NCBI GenBank assembly: GCA_004563405.1
Contig: SFTH01000013.1
Coordinates: 1 to 64,000 of the forward strand
Origin: a bacterium
GTDB taxonomy: Bacteria > Bacillota > Clostridia > Christensenellales > Aristaeellaceae
Reading direction: 5' to 3'
Length of the DNA: 64,000 bases
Shown here: piece by piece, positions 50,103 through 59,016 of the stretch
Position numbering within the stretch: the stretch's first letter is position 1
Layout of the letters: the number at the start of each line of letters is the position of its first letter
The notes under the pieces: model-generated
What the model saw: the letters and a program-made list of their open reading frames with translations, nothing else
The model's database searches: none
What the model was told of the DNA's origin: nothing
Translations under genes and position numbers: made by a program

Positions 50103-51151
50103 CTCTCGTCCTCCATGCACCTTCCCAGCTCCCGTCCCTGTCCGTCTGCAAATACGACGCCGATCCCGACTTCATTTCGCACCCGCAGCAGGCAGTATTG
50201 CCGCGCCGCCCGGGCGAGCTCGTTCCATACGCCTTCGTAACCCGCGCGGTGAATCAGTTCCATGGCTGCATCCGTCGTCACGCTCTGCTGCACGCCCCGC
50301 AAAAGCTCCACCGGCGCGCCCATCAGCGCAAGCCGGGTGACGATGGCCTCCCTGCGCCCGTCGGCATAGCGGCTGTGAGTCTGCATCACACCGGCGGCCA
50401 CCTTGGCGAGCTTGCCCGGATGTCCGCCGACGATCAGGTGCCGGATTCCCAGTTCCAGCGCCGCGTCCAGCATAAAGCCCAGCTCGTTGCTCACCTGCAC
50501 GATGCACATCTCCGGGAAGATGCGGCGCATGGCCGCCTCCCCCTGGTTTCCGAAGGTGAACAAGAGTTCCTCTCTTCCCTGCGCCGCGCGCATCCTGAGC
50601 TCAGCGTACAGGGAATCCCGCAGCGCCTCCTCGCTCATCGGGCGCACCACTCCGCTGGTGCCGAGGATGGAAATTCCGCCCCGGATGCCCAGGCGGGGAT
50701 TGAAAGTTTTTTTCGCCAGCTCTGCGCCGCCCGGAACGGACACCGTGACGGTCGCCGCGCACGCGCCGAACACGCTGCGCACCGCCGCCTCGATCATCTG
50801 CCGGGGCACGGGGTTGATCGCAGCCTCGCCCACGGGAATCTTGAGCCCCGCCTCGGTCACGGTGCCCACGCCTTCGCCCGCGCGGAAGCGGATATCGCCG
50901 TCCTTCGCAAAGACCTCTACCCGGGAGATGATCTCCATGCCCTTCGTCATGTCCGGATCGTCGCCCGAATCCTTGATCACGCCGCAGCTTCCATCCGGGT
51001 GGGAGAGAATCTCCGGCGCATAGCTGCGCCCCTCCGGAAGCGTGATCTCCACCCGCCGGGGACATTCGCCGTCCCGCTGCCAGAGACAACAGGCCAGCGC
51101 GGCGGCGGCGGCGCAGCTGCCGGTGGTGTAGCCTTCCCGAAGCTTCTTCAT
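50099..51151 (-). CDS. cbiD: Cobalt-precorrin-5B C1-methyltransferase CbiD
   Basis: 350 residues. LREGYTTGSCAAAAALACCL, IKDSGDDPDMTKGMEI, GEAAINPVPRQMIEAAV, GIRGGISILGTSGVVRPMSE and HLIVGGHPGKLAKVAAGVMQ define CbiD, the marker of the anaerobic pathway. It methylates C1. It overlaps cbiB by four bases. Confidence 0.96.
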   Translation of the reverse strand: MKKLREGYTTGSCAAAAALACCLWQRDGECPRRVEITLPEGRSYAPEILSHPDGSCGVIKDSGDDPDMTKGMEIISRVEVFAKDGDIRFRAGEGVGTVTEAGLKIPVGEAAINPVPRQMIEAAVRSVFGACAATVTVSVPGGAELAKKTFNPRLGIRGGISILGTSGVVRPMSEEALRDSLYAELRMRAAQGREELLFTFGNQGEAAMRRIFPEMCIVQVSNELGFMLDAALELGIRHLIVGGHPGKLAKVAAGVMQTHSRYADGRREAIVTRLALMGAPVELLRGVQQSVTTDAAMELIHRAGYEGVWNELARAARQYCLLRVRNEVGIGVVFADGQGRELGRCMEDER

Positions 51152-52098
51152 AGCATCACTCCCGCAAGCGCAAGAATTCCCGCCATCAAAATGCAGCTTA
51201 TATACATCATGCGGATTGTGCGCAGGATGTCCTCGCCCTCAATCTCCCGCAGGGAATCGCCGATGGTGGGTTTTTCGATGATCTTGCCAAAATAACTGTG
51301 CGCGCCGCCGAGCTGCACGCCCAGCGCGCCCGCCGCGGCTGCCTCGCTCCAGGCGCAGTTGGGGCTTAAATGGTTTGCATGGTCCCGCCGCAGAATCGCA
51401 AGCGCACCCCGCCCGCTCAGGCCGCAGAGCGCCGCGGCAGCGCACATCAGCGCACCGCAGATGCGCGCGGGGATGTAATTGAGCAGATCGTCCAGCTTCG
51501 CGCTGCTCCAGCCGATGTCCCGGTACTTTTCATCCAGATAGCCCACCATGGAATCCAGCGTACTGGCGGCCTTGAATCCCATGGCCAGCGCGGGCCCACC
51601 CAGGGCAAGATACAGCATCGGCGCGATCACGCCGTCCGTGGTGTTCTCGGCGATGGTCTCCACCGTAGCGCAGAGGATTTCCCGCTCGCTGAGCGCGCTG
51701 GTGTCCCGGCCCACGATGCGCGCCACCTGCCGCCTGCCCCGCTCCAGGGAGACTGCAAGCGCGTCCCGCACGCCCCGCCCCTCCCGGGCAAGACACTTCG
51801 CCGACAGCGCCGTCCAGGAGACCACGCCCATGCCGAGAACCAACGCGACTTCTCCCAACAGGGACAGAAGCCAGAGCAGCAGCCCCGTGACGAGCATGGA
51901 AATGCACACTGTGCTCGCCGTGAGCCACACCGCACTCCGGCGCAGGTTTCCGCCGCGCGCGCGCAGGCGATCTTCTGCCCGGGAAATGTATCTCCCGATC
52001 CAAATCACCGGATGGGGCCAGCCCTCGGGGTCGCCAATGCACAGATCGAGCGCCAGACCGATCAGCATCGCGGCGACGTTGCGTTCAAAAAAGTTCAT
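51148..52098 (-). CDS. cbiB: Adenosylcobinamide-phosphate synthase CbiB
   Basis: 316 residues with several membrane segments. LALDLCIGDPEGWPHPVIWI, ETIAENTTDGVIAPMLYLAL, DSMVGYLDEKYRDIGWSSAK, then LDDLLNYIPARICG is CbiB. It attaches aminopropanol phosphate to cobyric acid. It starts 14 bases inside the end of btuD. Confidence 0.95.
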   Translation of the reverse strand: MNFFERNVAAMLIGLALDLCIGDPEGWPHPVIWIGRYISRAEDRLRARGGNLRRSAVWLTASTVCISMLVTGLLLWLLSLLGEVALVLGMGVVSWTALSAKCLAREGRGVRDALAVSLERGRRQVARIVGRDTSALSEREILCATVETIAENTTDGVIAPMLYLALGGPALAMGFKAASTLDSMVGYLDEKYRDIGWSSAKLDDLLNYIPARICGALMCAAAALCGLSGRGALAILRRDHANHLSPNCAWSEAAAAGALGVQLGGAHSYFGKIIEKPTIGDSLREIEGEDILRTIRMMYISCILMAGILALAGVML

Positions 52099-53197
52099 CC
52101 AAACACCTGATCTTATTTAATTTCTCCGCGTAGGAAATCAATTCCTGCATGCGCGCGTTGCAGGGGCCGATGGACACGCCTGCATTCACGGTGTACCTGC
52201 AGCTGCGCACCCATTCCTTCGCACGCTCCAGGGATGCCTCATCAATTTCATGGAAGGGCTGCTCCTCCACGACCTCCGCCGCCAGCAGCCGCGCAAGCCG
52301 CCAGTCCACGTCGTTGGTGTAGAGTATGCCCGCCGCAAAGGGCACGTCCTCCTTCTGGAGCCTGCGGAACACCGGAATTCCCGAACCGCAGGCGGAGAGT
52401 ACGAAGACCTCCGGCGCGCCCAGGGGCCTCGGAAGCTCGACGCTGCCGAAGACGGGATCAAAGGATCCCCGGTCAATCCCGTAGAGCTCGCGAATCAGTT
52501 TTTCCTGAAAGATCTCCTCCGGCGCGCCGTAGTGAGACAGCGTGTCTCCCTTCACACAGAGGATCCTGTCGGAGATCTTCTGTGCAAGATCAATTTCGTG
52601 CAGGGACATGATGACCGTGATGCCCTTCTTCCGGGTCATCTCCCGCAGTATGCTCAAAAGCTCCAGCTTGTGGCGTATATCCAGGTAGGAGGTCGGCTCG
52701 TCCAGCACGATGATCTCCGGCTCCTGGCAGATAGCCCGGGCCAGAAGCACCCGCTGGCGCTGGCCATCGCTGATGGCATTGAAGTCCCGGTCGCTGAGGT
52801 CGAGGGCGTGCACCGCCTCCATGGCCGAGCGCACCTGCGCCTCGTCCTTCGGCGTGAGTATACCCAGCCTGCCCGTATAGGGATAGCGCCCGCTGGAAAC
52901 CACGTCCCAGCAGGTCATCAGTTCCGGCTTCATGCGCTCGGTGAGCACCACGGCCATGCGCGTGGCCAGCTCCCGGTGGCTCAGCCCCCGCAGTTCCCTT
53001 TCGCCGATCAGTACCGTGCCTGCAATGGCCTTCAATTGGCGGGTGATGCTCTTGAGTATCGTGGATTTGCCGGAGCCGTTCGGCCCGATGAGCGTCACGA
53101 TCTCCCCGCGGCGGATGCCGATGGAGATATCCCGAATCAGCGCCTCGCCGTCATAGCCCACGCAGAGCTGCTTTGTCTGAAAGTAAAAGTCCTCCAT
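52085..53197 (-). CDS. btuD: Corrinoid ABC transporter ATPase BtuD with extra C-terminal domain
   Basis: 370 residues, against about 250-260 for a plain FecE/BtuD ATPase. Walker A TLIGPNGSGKSTILKSITRQ, signature ISDGQRQRVLLARA, Walker B IIVLDEPTSYLDIRHKLELL and LHEIDLA are intact. The last ~114 residues (VFVLSACGSGIPVFRRLQKE, FAAGILYTNDVDWRLARLLA, SIGPCNARM) form an added domain with a glycine-rich start. I recall similar tails on some clostridial ATPases but know no function. The ATG at 53197 is eight bases from GGAG. A GTG six bases upstream overlaps the btuC stop. Confidence 0.88.
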   Translation of the reverse strand: MEDFYFQTKQLCVGYDGEALIRDISIGIRRGEIVTLIGPNGSGKSTILKSITRQLKAIAGTVLIGERELRGLSHRELATRMAVVLTERMKPELMTCWDVVSSGRYPYTGRLGILTPKDEAQVRSAMEAVHALDLSDRDFNAISDGQRQRVLLARAICQEPEIIVLDEPTSYLDIRHKLELLSILREMTRKKGITVIMSLHEIDLAQKISDRILCVKGDTLSHYGAPEEIFQEKLIRELYGIDRGSFDPVFGSVELPRPLGAPEVFVLSACGSGIPVFRRLQKEDVPFAAGILYTNDVDWRLARLLAAEVVEEQPFHEIDEASLERAKEWVRSCRYTVNAGVSIGPCNARMQELISYAEKLNKIRCLDELF

Positions 53198-53199
53198 GC

Positions 53200-54249
53200 T
53201 CACCTCTCCTTCTGCCTGCGCAGCATCATCAGTATGACCACGGGCGCTCCAAACATGGAGGTGACCGTGCTGATGTTCAGCTCCGTGGGCGCAAAGGCCG
53301 TCCGGGCGATCAAGTCGCAGAACATACAGAACACCGAACCGAACAAGAAGGCCGCAGGAATGACCACGATGGGCTTCGAGCTGTTCAGAAGGCGCTTGGT
53401 CAGATAGGGAACGGCGATGCCCACGAAGGAGATCGGCCCCGCAAAGGCCGTGACGCAGGCGGAGAGCACGCTGGAGAGCAGAATCAGCGCCACGCGAAAG
53501 ACCTTGATATTCACACCCATGCTCTGTGCATAGGCCTCGCCCAGCTGGTACGCGCCGATGGGCTTGACCATCAGAAAAACCAGCAGAGAGGCCGCGCCCA
53601 CAATGATCGTCGCCACGCGAACGCTGTCCCAGCTCATGCCGGAGAAGCTGCCGAGCGACCAGCCGTGCAGATTCACGATGTCCGATTCCTCCGCAAAGGT
53701 GACCACGAAATCCGTAATCGCCGAGCAGATGTAGCCAATCATGATGCCAGCCACCAGCAGAACCGCAATGTGCTTGAGCCGCCGCGAGAGCAGAAGGATA
53801 AAGCCCGTCGAAATTAGCGATCCCACAAACGCCGCCGCCACCAGCGCGTAGCTGGAAACGGCGCGAAAGCGCTCCAGAAAATAGATCATCGTCAGCGCCA
53901 CCACCACCTTCGCGCCCGAGGAAATGCCCAGCACAAATGGGCCCGCGATGGGGTTTCCAAAGAAGGTTTGCAGCAAAAAGCCGGATAGCGAGAGCGCGCC
54001 GCCCAGTATGGCCGCCATGGCGATGCGCGGCAGACGAATCTTCCAGATGATGTTCACCTGGGTGGGGTCTCCCTCGCGCTTGAAGAGGATGCGCGCGATG
54101 TCGCGCACGGGAATGCCGACGCTGCCCCAGTTGATGTTGAGCACCGTGATCAGAACAAACGCGGCGATCAGCAGCAGAAACACCAGCTGGAAGCGCGCTC
54201 TCCTGCGAAGGCGCGCGCCTGCCTCTGCGTTCAAAAGCCTCTTTTTCAT
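53200..54249 (-). CDS. btuC: Corrinoid (FecCD-family) ABC permease BtuC
   Basis: 349 residues with about ten membrane segments. IWKIRLPRIAMAAILGGALS, FGNPIAGPFVLGISSGAKV, LHGWSLGSFSGMSWDSVRV and AFAGPISFVGIAVPYLTKRL are the FecCD pattern. Corrinoid rather than siderophore transport follows from the riboswitch and the cbi neighbours. It lies two bases before btuD and 13 after the btuF-like gene. Confidence 0.88.
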   Translation of the reverse strand: MKKRLLNAEAGARLRRRARFQLVFLLLIAAFVLITVLNINWGSVGIPVRDIARILFKREGDPTQVNIIWKIRLPRIAMAAILGGALSLSGFLLQTFFGNPIAGPFVLGISSGAKVVVALTMIYFLERFRAVSSYALVAAAFVGSLISTGFILLLSRRLKHIAVLLVAGIMIGYICSAITDFVVTFAEESDIVNLHGWSLGSFSGMSWDSVRVATIIVGAASLLVFLMVKPIGAYQLGEAYAQSMGVNIKVFRVALILLSSVLSACVTAFAGPISFVGIAVPYLTKRLLNSSKPIVVIPAAFLFGSVFCMFCDLIARTAFAPTELNISTVTSMFGAPVVILMMLRRQKER

Positions 54250-54262
54250 CTCTTGCGTTTCC

Positions 54263-55390
54263 TCATGTCAGGCGAAAGAGGAAGGTCATGTTCTCCTCTC
54301 CGCCCAGCAGCATCTGGTGTATGTCGGTAATCAGCTTGCCGACGATGTCGGTGGCCTGATAGAGGTACTTGCCCGTGCACCAGACGTTGCCCTCCTTCAC
54401 GGCCTTGAAGTCGGCAAAGAGCTCGCTCTTTCCCATGAGGCCGGCCAGATCGCTGACCGATTCGTCCACGTTTGCATTGTATATGATGTAATCCGCATCC
54501 ACCGCAGCCGCGTAGAATTCCTCCATCGTCAGCGAGACGGAGGATCGCTTGCTCTCCGGATCGCCAATGTCGTCAAAGATGTACTTGCCCCCGGCAATCT
54601 CGATCATCTTCGCCACATAGTCCGTGGAGCTGCGCACCACGACGGATCCGTCTGAACTCAGGTAGAAGTAGGCCACGGTCTTGCCCGTGTTTTCAAAATC
54701 CTTCAGTTCGTCGATGACCTTTGACTGTTCCTCGAAGAAGGCCTCCGCCTGCGCCTCCCGGTTCAGCATCGCCGCATAGAGCTTGATCCACTCCGTGCGC
54801 CCAAGCGGATGGCTCTCATAGCTGGAATACTCGACGAACACCGGGATTCCCAGCATTTCGATCATTTCCTTGACCTTCGGGCTGTGCAGGATCATCGTGG
54901 ATTCGATGGCCAGATCGCAGCCCTCGCTGATCATCATCTCGTAATCCGGCTCGCTGTATTTGCCGGCAAAGAGCATGCGCCCCTCCTCCATGGCGAACCG
55001 GGCGTTGTCGATGTACCAGCCGGACGCCTGCGTGCCGGACAGCCGGATGGCGTCCACCGCATCCAGCGCATCGAACAGGGACATTGCGGCGGCCGCCACC
55101 ATGTAGATGGCGTCCAGCGGCTGCTGGAGTACGATGATATCACTCTCCAGTCCCACAGGCGCCTCCGCCCCCTCCGGCACCACCAGATAGTGCGAACCGT
55201 CGCTCACGGACAGGAGCTTGTATCCACCCACATAGTAATCCACGGAAAACTCGGTTGCATAGCTCAGTTCCATGCTGGATTCATATTCGAGACCCGCAAT
55301 CTCCGGCGCGGCCGAAGCGCAGCCCGCGAGCAGAATGGCGGCCAGAAGGATCGCGATGCAGCGCCGGAAAGCCCTTTTAAGCATATTCAT
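54263..55390 (-). CDS. Corrinoid ABC substrate-binding lipoprotein (BtuF-like)
   Basis: 375 residues from ATG at 55390 (GGGGGAGGCGGAG upstream). Signal peptide with a clear lipobox, LLAGC, so it is membrane anchored. Class III SBP fold: DAVDAIRLSGTQASG, EMMISEGCDLAIESTMILHS, EMLGIPVFVEYSSYESHPLG, then a C-lobe with IEIAGGKYIFDDIG and FKAVKEGNVWCTGK. It delivers ligand to BtuCD. Its N-lobe is similar to the C-terminal domain of the preceding lipoprotein. Confidence 0.87.
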   Translation of the reverse strand: MNMLKRAFRRCIAILLAAILLAGCASAAPEIAGLEYESSMELSYATEFSVDYYVGGYKLLSVSDGSHYLVVPEGAEAPVGLESDIIVLQQPLDAIYMVAAAAMSLFDALDAVDAIRLSGTQASGWYIDNARFAMEEGRMLFAGKYSEPDYEMMISEGCDLAIESTMILHSPKVKEMIEMLGIPVFVEYSSYESHPLGRTEWIKLYAAMLNREAQAEAFFEEQSKVIDELKDFENTGKTVAYFYLSSDGSVVVRSSTDYVAKMIEIAGGKYIFDDIGDPESKRSSVSLTMEEFYAAAVDADYIIYNANVDESVSDLAGLMGKSELFADFKAVKEGNVWCTGKYLYQATDIVGKLITDIHQMLLGGEENMTFLFRLT

Positions 55391-55406
55391 CTCCGCCTCC
55401 CCCGGC

Positions 55407-58400
55407 TCAGCCGAGGACGGCCGCATAGGCCGCCTCCGCCTCCGCCTCGCAGTCCAGCAACACGCCGTAGACCTTCAACCATTCAAGGCAGGCCTCGGGG
55501 CTCTCCTCGTCCATGGCGCGATCGACGAACATCGGTATTCCAAGCATGTCGAAGCGCTCCGCCGCGTCCGCAAGCGCAGCCGCACCGTCCTCGCTAAGAT
55601 CCGTACAGTTGTACGCCTCGTCCGTTCCGCATACGCGCCCGTCGGCAAACTGCTCCGGCACGATGACGAGATCGCAGCCCGCCTTCATCAGCTTCGCATA
55701 GTCCGGCGCGCCGCAGCCGCCCGCGTATTCGAGCGACGCCTCGCCCTCAAATCCGGCGAGCTGTACGCTCTCCGCACCGCCGCACCAGTCAATGCGCGCG
55801 AAAATCTCCTCGCAACCCGCATATGCGCAGCGCACCGGACGGCGAATGACCGTCATCTCATCCTCAATCTCCTCCGGCAGATCCATGTCCTCCGGCGCGA
55901 TGAGATAGCTGCCGACGCCCTCGACTGCGATGGCCGTGCAGCCCTCCGCGTAGCGGTAGATGTGATACAGCAGCGCGGCATCGTTCTCATCCATGCGCAC
56001 ACAGGTCAGACCCTCGACCACGGGGGCTTCCGCAAATTCACCGTCAGCGGCCTTGGCCTCCGCCTCCGCGATGTAGATGTACAGGGTGTAACTGACCTCG
56101 TGGTCGGTGGACATGGCCGTCGTCATACCGATGATCCTGTTGTTGCTGTTCAGCTTGACCGGGATTTCAAAGGTCGAGCTGTTCGCGCCGTGGGAGCCGT
56201 AGTACTTCTGGCCGTTCGCCTTCACATAGCCGTAGTTCGGGCTGCTGAAGACGATGGTGGCCGTCGCCCTGCCGCCGGATACGCAGACCCGCTTGCAGCT
56301 GATGCTCACCTTTCCGGAGCCTCCGGAGAAGGAGAAGCGATCCGGCGCATACACGCCGTCGGGAAGCGTTGTGGAGTTGTCCACGCGGCTGGTGGAGCCG
56401 CTCAGGTCGGCCTCCGGTGCCTCCGTGGGTGCGGGCGTCGCGCTGGGCGCAGGCGTGGGCGTAGCTTCGCCCGAAGGATCGGGCGTTTGATTGGAATCAT
56501 CCGTCCGGGTCAGGCCCTCGGACTTAAATACCAGCGTGCGGTCGTACCAGGCGTCCGACTTGACGGAGTGTGCCGCGACGGCGATCTCCACATCCAGCTT
56601 CTCCACCGGGAAGCTGTAGCTGTAGAGGCCGTCTGCGTTGACGGCGAATGGGATGATCTGGTCCGCATCCGCAGTCTGCGCGGCCTCCGCCGTTCCGAGG
56701 AAGAGCTTGTCGTAGCTCGTGCCACTCAGGGCGATGGTCGCCATGTACTTTCCGTCCAGTACCGTCAGGCGGCAGGAGACCACCTTGAACATCGCGGAGC
56801 TGGATTCCACGGACGCATCATAGCTTCCATCCTCGATCTTCTCTTCAATCTTCTCCATGCCCTCGGACTTGAACACCAGCGTGCGGTCGTACCAGGCGTC
56901 CGACTTGACGGAATGTGCCGCGACGGCGATTTCCGCGTCCAGCTTCTCCACCGGGAAACTGTAGCTGTAGAGGCCGTCCGCATTGACAGCGAAGGGAATG
57001 ATCTGGCCCGCATCCGCAGTCTGCGCAGCCTCCGCCGTTCCGAGGAAGAGTTTGTCGTAGCCCGTGCCGCTCAGGGCAATCGTCGCCATGTACTTCCCAT
57101 CCAGTGCCGTCAGGCGGCAGGAAACCACCTTGAACATCGTGGAGCTGGATTCCACGGGAACGTCGTATTCTCCATTTTCGACTTCGGTTGGTTCGTCACC
57201 GGATTCGCTCTCTCCCTCCCCGGGAACGCGAACAATCGTCTCAGGAATCACCAGCTGATACTGATTCTTCGAATACCATGTGCCGTCCGGCTTTCCGGGC
57301 ACGAAATCAATGCTGGTGCCCAGCGCAGACAGGGGAAGCTCAAAGGTGAAATCGTAGCCGCCGCTGCCATTGGCCGCTCCCTGCACATATCCGGGATAGT
57401 CCGCAGCGTCGTTCTTCGAACCGATGAAGATGCGGTCATAGGTTGTCTTCGAGGTGCCGATGGTCATGATGAGCTTTTCACCTTCCAGGCGTGCGCTCCT
57501 GCCGGTGATTGCGAACATCGCAAAGTTGCTTTCAATCCCGATGTCGTATTCGCCGTCCTCGAGCACCTCCCCGGAAGAACCGGCCGCATACGTTTCAAGG
57601 GCGAACGCAGCAATCGCCAGATTCTCGTCCGCATCCTCTCCGATATCGTCCTGCCCAGCATCCGCGAGCTTTACGCAGATCCTGTATTCCATCTCTTTGC
57701 CCGCCTCATACTCAGCAGTGGTCATGCCGATGATGCGGTTTTCAACGTTCAACGCGACGGGAATTACAACGGTAGAGCTGTTCGCATCGTGCTCCGCCAT
57801 GTACTTGCCGCCGGAGGCCTTCACATACTGGTACTTCGCACTGCCGATGACCAGCACTGCGGACGTACAGCCTCCGGAAACGCGCACCTCGCCGCAGCTG
57901 AACTGCGTGCCGCCGTCACCGCCCGAAACGCTGAAGCCCTCCGGGACGTAGCTGCCATCCGGAAGCGAGGTTGTATTGTCGACAGGGCTCGTCGTGCCGT
58001 TGAGACCACCCTCGTCCAAAGCGACTTCGGTCTCATCCAGTTGAGCGGGTTTCGTCGCGTCCGCCTCATTCTCGTCCGGTTGAGCGGTTTTCGTTGCGTC
58101 TGCCTCATTCGCGTCCGCATCCACGTCCTCGCCACCGTCGCCCTGCGTGGACGCATTCTCTTCTTCTCCATTTGTCTGGCTGCCTGCACCGCCCTGCTCC
58201 GAAGAAGACATATCCCCCGAACCGGCTTCGTTGCCGGTTTCGTTTCCGGTTTCGTTTCCGGCTTTGTTGCCGGTTTCCCCGCCGTCCACGACCTGCGCGG
58301 CGCCCTCATCTCCAGTTTTTACAGACTCTGTGCCCTCCGCGCCGGTCTGCGCACCCTCGGAATTGGCCGCTTTCGCTCCATCGGCTACGCTGCTGTCGGA

Positions 58401-58601
58401 TCCTGCGCCCGCACCGCTGCCTTCGACGCTTGCGTCGCCCTTCTCCGACACATTGTTCTCTCCGCCGGTTTCCTCAATCTTCTCCGTCGCGCCTGCATTG
58501 GACGCGTCCACCACGTTGTTTACTTCGTCCGCCATGGCAAAGCAGCCGCTGATCAGCGCCAGCAGCAAGAGCAGGGAAATCAACCGCTTTTTCATCTTCA
58601 T
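55407..58601 (-). CDS. Large repeat-containing surface lipoprotein, candidate corrinoid-capture protein
   Basis: 1064 residues; first gene behind the cobalamin riboswitch. Signal peptide with lipobox LISGC (Cys20). Then: a Gly/Glu/Asp/Thr linker (24-205) with GNET repeats; domain A1 (206-315); domains B1 (347-452), B2 (476-580), B3 (589-695); a Thr/Pro linker (708-730); domain A2 (738-845); and a 205-residue segment (860-1064) similar to the N-lobe only of the neighbouring BtuF-like protein. A1 and A2 share the order SGG...SC..V.VSGG, Y.YVKA.G.KY, ANSST..IPV.LN, NRIIGMTTA. B domains share MF....RL...Y.TI, YD..F.G. Both look like beta-sandwich ligand domains. Role in corrinoid capture is inferred from regulation and context. 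Haem is an alternative. Confidence 0.85.
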   Translation of the reverse strand: MKMKKRLISLLLLLALISGCFAMADEVNNVVDASNAGATEKIEETGGENNVSEKGDASVEGSGAGAGSDSSVADGAKAANSEGAQTGAEGTESVKTGDEGAAQVVDGGETGNKAGNETGNETGNEAGSGDMSSSEQGGAGSQTNGEEENASTQGDGGEDVDADANEADATKTAQPDENEADATKPAQLDETEVALDEGGLNGTTSPVDNTTSLPDGSYVPEGFSVSGGDGGTQFSCGEVRVSGGCTSAVLVIGSAKYQYVKASGGKYMAEHDANSSTVVIPVALNVENRIIGMTTAEYEAGKEMEYRICVKLADAGQDDIGEDADENLAIAAFALETYAAGSSGEVLEDGEYDIGIESNFAMFAITGRSARLEGEKLIMTIGTSKTTYDRIFIGSKNDAADYPGYVQGAANGSGGYDFTFELPLSALGTSIDFVPGKPDGTWYSKNQYQLVIPETIVRVPGEGESESGDEPTEVENGEYDVPVESSSTMFKVVSCRLTALDGKYMATIALSGTGYDKLFLGTAEAAQTADAGQIIPFAVNADGLYSYSFPVEKLDAEIAVAAHSVKSDAWYDRTLVFKSEGMEKIEEKIEDGSYDASVESSSAMFKVVSCRLTVLDGKYMATIALSGTSYDKLFLGTAEAAQTADADQIIPFAVNADGLYSYSFPVEKLDVEIAVAAHSVKSDAWYDRTLVFKSEGLTRTDDSNQTPDPSGEATPTPAPSATPAPTEAPEADLSGSTSRVDNSTTLPDGVYAPDRFSFSGGSGKVSISCKRVCVSGGRATATIVFSSPNYGYVKANGQKYYGSHGANSSTFEIPVKLNSNNRIIGMTTAMSTDHEVSYTLYIYIAEAEAKAADGEFAEAPVVEGLTCVRMDENDAALLYHIYRYAEGCTAIAVEGVGSYLIAPEDMDLPEEIEDEMTVIRRPVRCAYAGCEEIFARIDWCGGAESVQLAGFEGEASLEYAGGCGAPDYAKLMKAGCDLVIVPEQFADGRVCGTDEAYNCTDLSEDGAAALADAAERFDMLGIPMFVDRAMDEESPEACLEWLKVYGVLLDCEAEAEAAYAAVLG
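56521..57171. repeat. Tandem 345-bp duplication inside the surface lipoprotein gene
   Basis: 56521-56826 and 56866-57171 are near-identical direct repeats with a period of 345 bases, encoding domains B3 and B2. Most differences are silent third-position changes. This points to a fairly recent, selected in-frame duplication. Confidence 0.9.
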
Positions 58602-58727
58602 ACCCGATCCTCCTTACTTCTGAGCGGATTCTCCATCCGCCACACCAGCCGCACGAATTATTACAGACTCCAGTCTGTTCTTTCGTGCAGCCATCCTTGA
58701 GGACAGCTTGAGATTCGTTTGCCGCAC

Positions 58728-58760
58728 AAAAAACGTCCGCTTTCACATTGAAAGCAGACG
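58728..58760 (-). terminator. Terminator of the cobalamin riboswitch
   Basis: CGTCTGCTTTC pairs with GAAAGCGGACG, followed by six T on the minus strand. It lies between the aptamer and the first gene of the operon. Confidence 0.85.
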
Positions 58761-58799
58761 CTGCTTGCGCTTGGACGTGCCAAAGGCTCGTCATGGGCA

Positions 58800-58992
58800 A
58801 CCCGCTTTCCTCGGAAGCTGTGCACCGCGTTCTTCAGCAGGTTTCCTGACTTGCGCCTCTTCAAACGGCCGCCCCTTCTCGCAAACGCAATGGGCTCTTG
58901 CGGCAGTTCTCCTCGCTCACAGTGACCGGATCGCTCAGGATTTGCACCTGATTCCCTTTTACCCGCCGGGCGATACGCCCGCCGGCACTGAA
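58800..58992 (-). ncRNA. Cobalamin riboswitch of the corrinoid operon
   Basis: On the minus strand: GTGCCGGCGGG, then AAAAGGGAATCAGGTGCAAA (the conserved core), CACTGTGAGCGAGGAG, and GTCAGGAAACCTGC near the 3' end. These are the B12-box elements of the AdoCbl-type riboswitch. A T-tailed terminator follows at 58728-58760, so corrinoid binding should end transcription of the whole operon. Confidence 0.96.
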
Positions 58993-59016
58993 AAACATAT
59001 ATTCTTACGATGACAT

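Noticed and set aside
56521..57171. Direct repeats considered as a CRISPR-like or mobile repeat
   Set aside because: The repeats are 345-bp in-frame protein-coding units without spacers, so they are a domain duplication.
55272..58700. A 1142-residue ORF on the plus strand opposite the surface lipoprotein gene
   Set aside because: It mirrors the sense gene in a high-GC region, has no SD or family motif, and lies opposite a gene with signal peptide, repeats, riboswitch and promoter.
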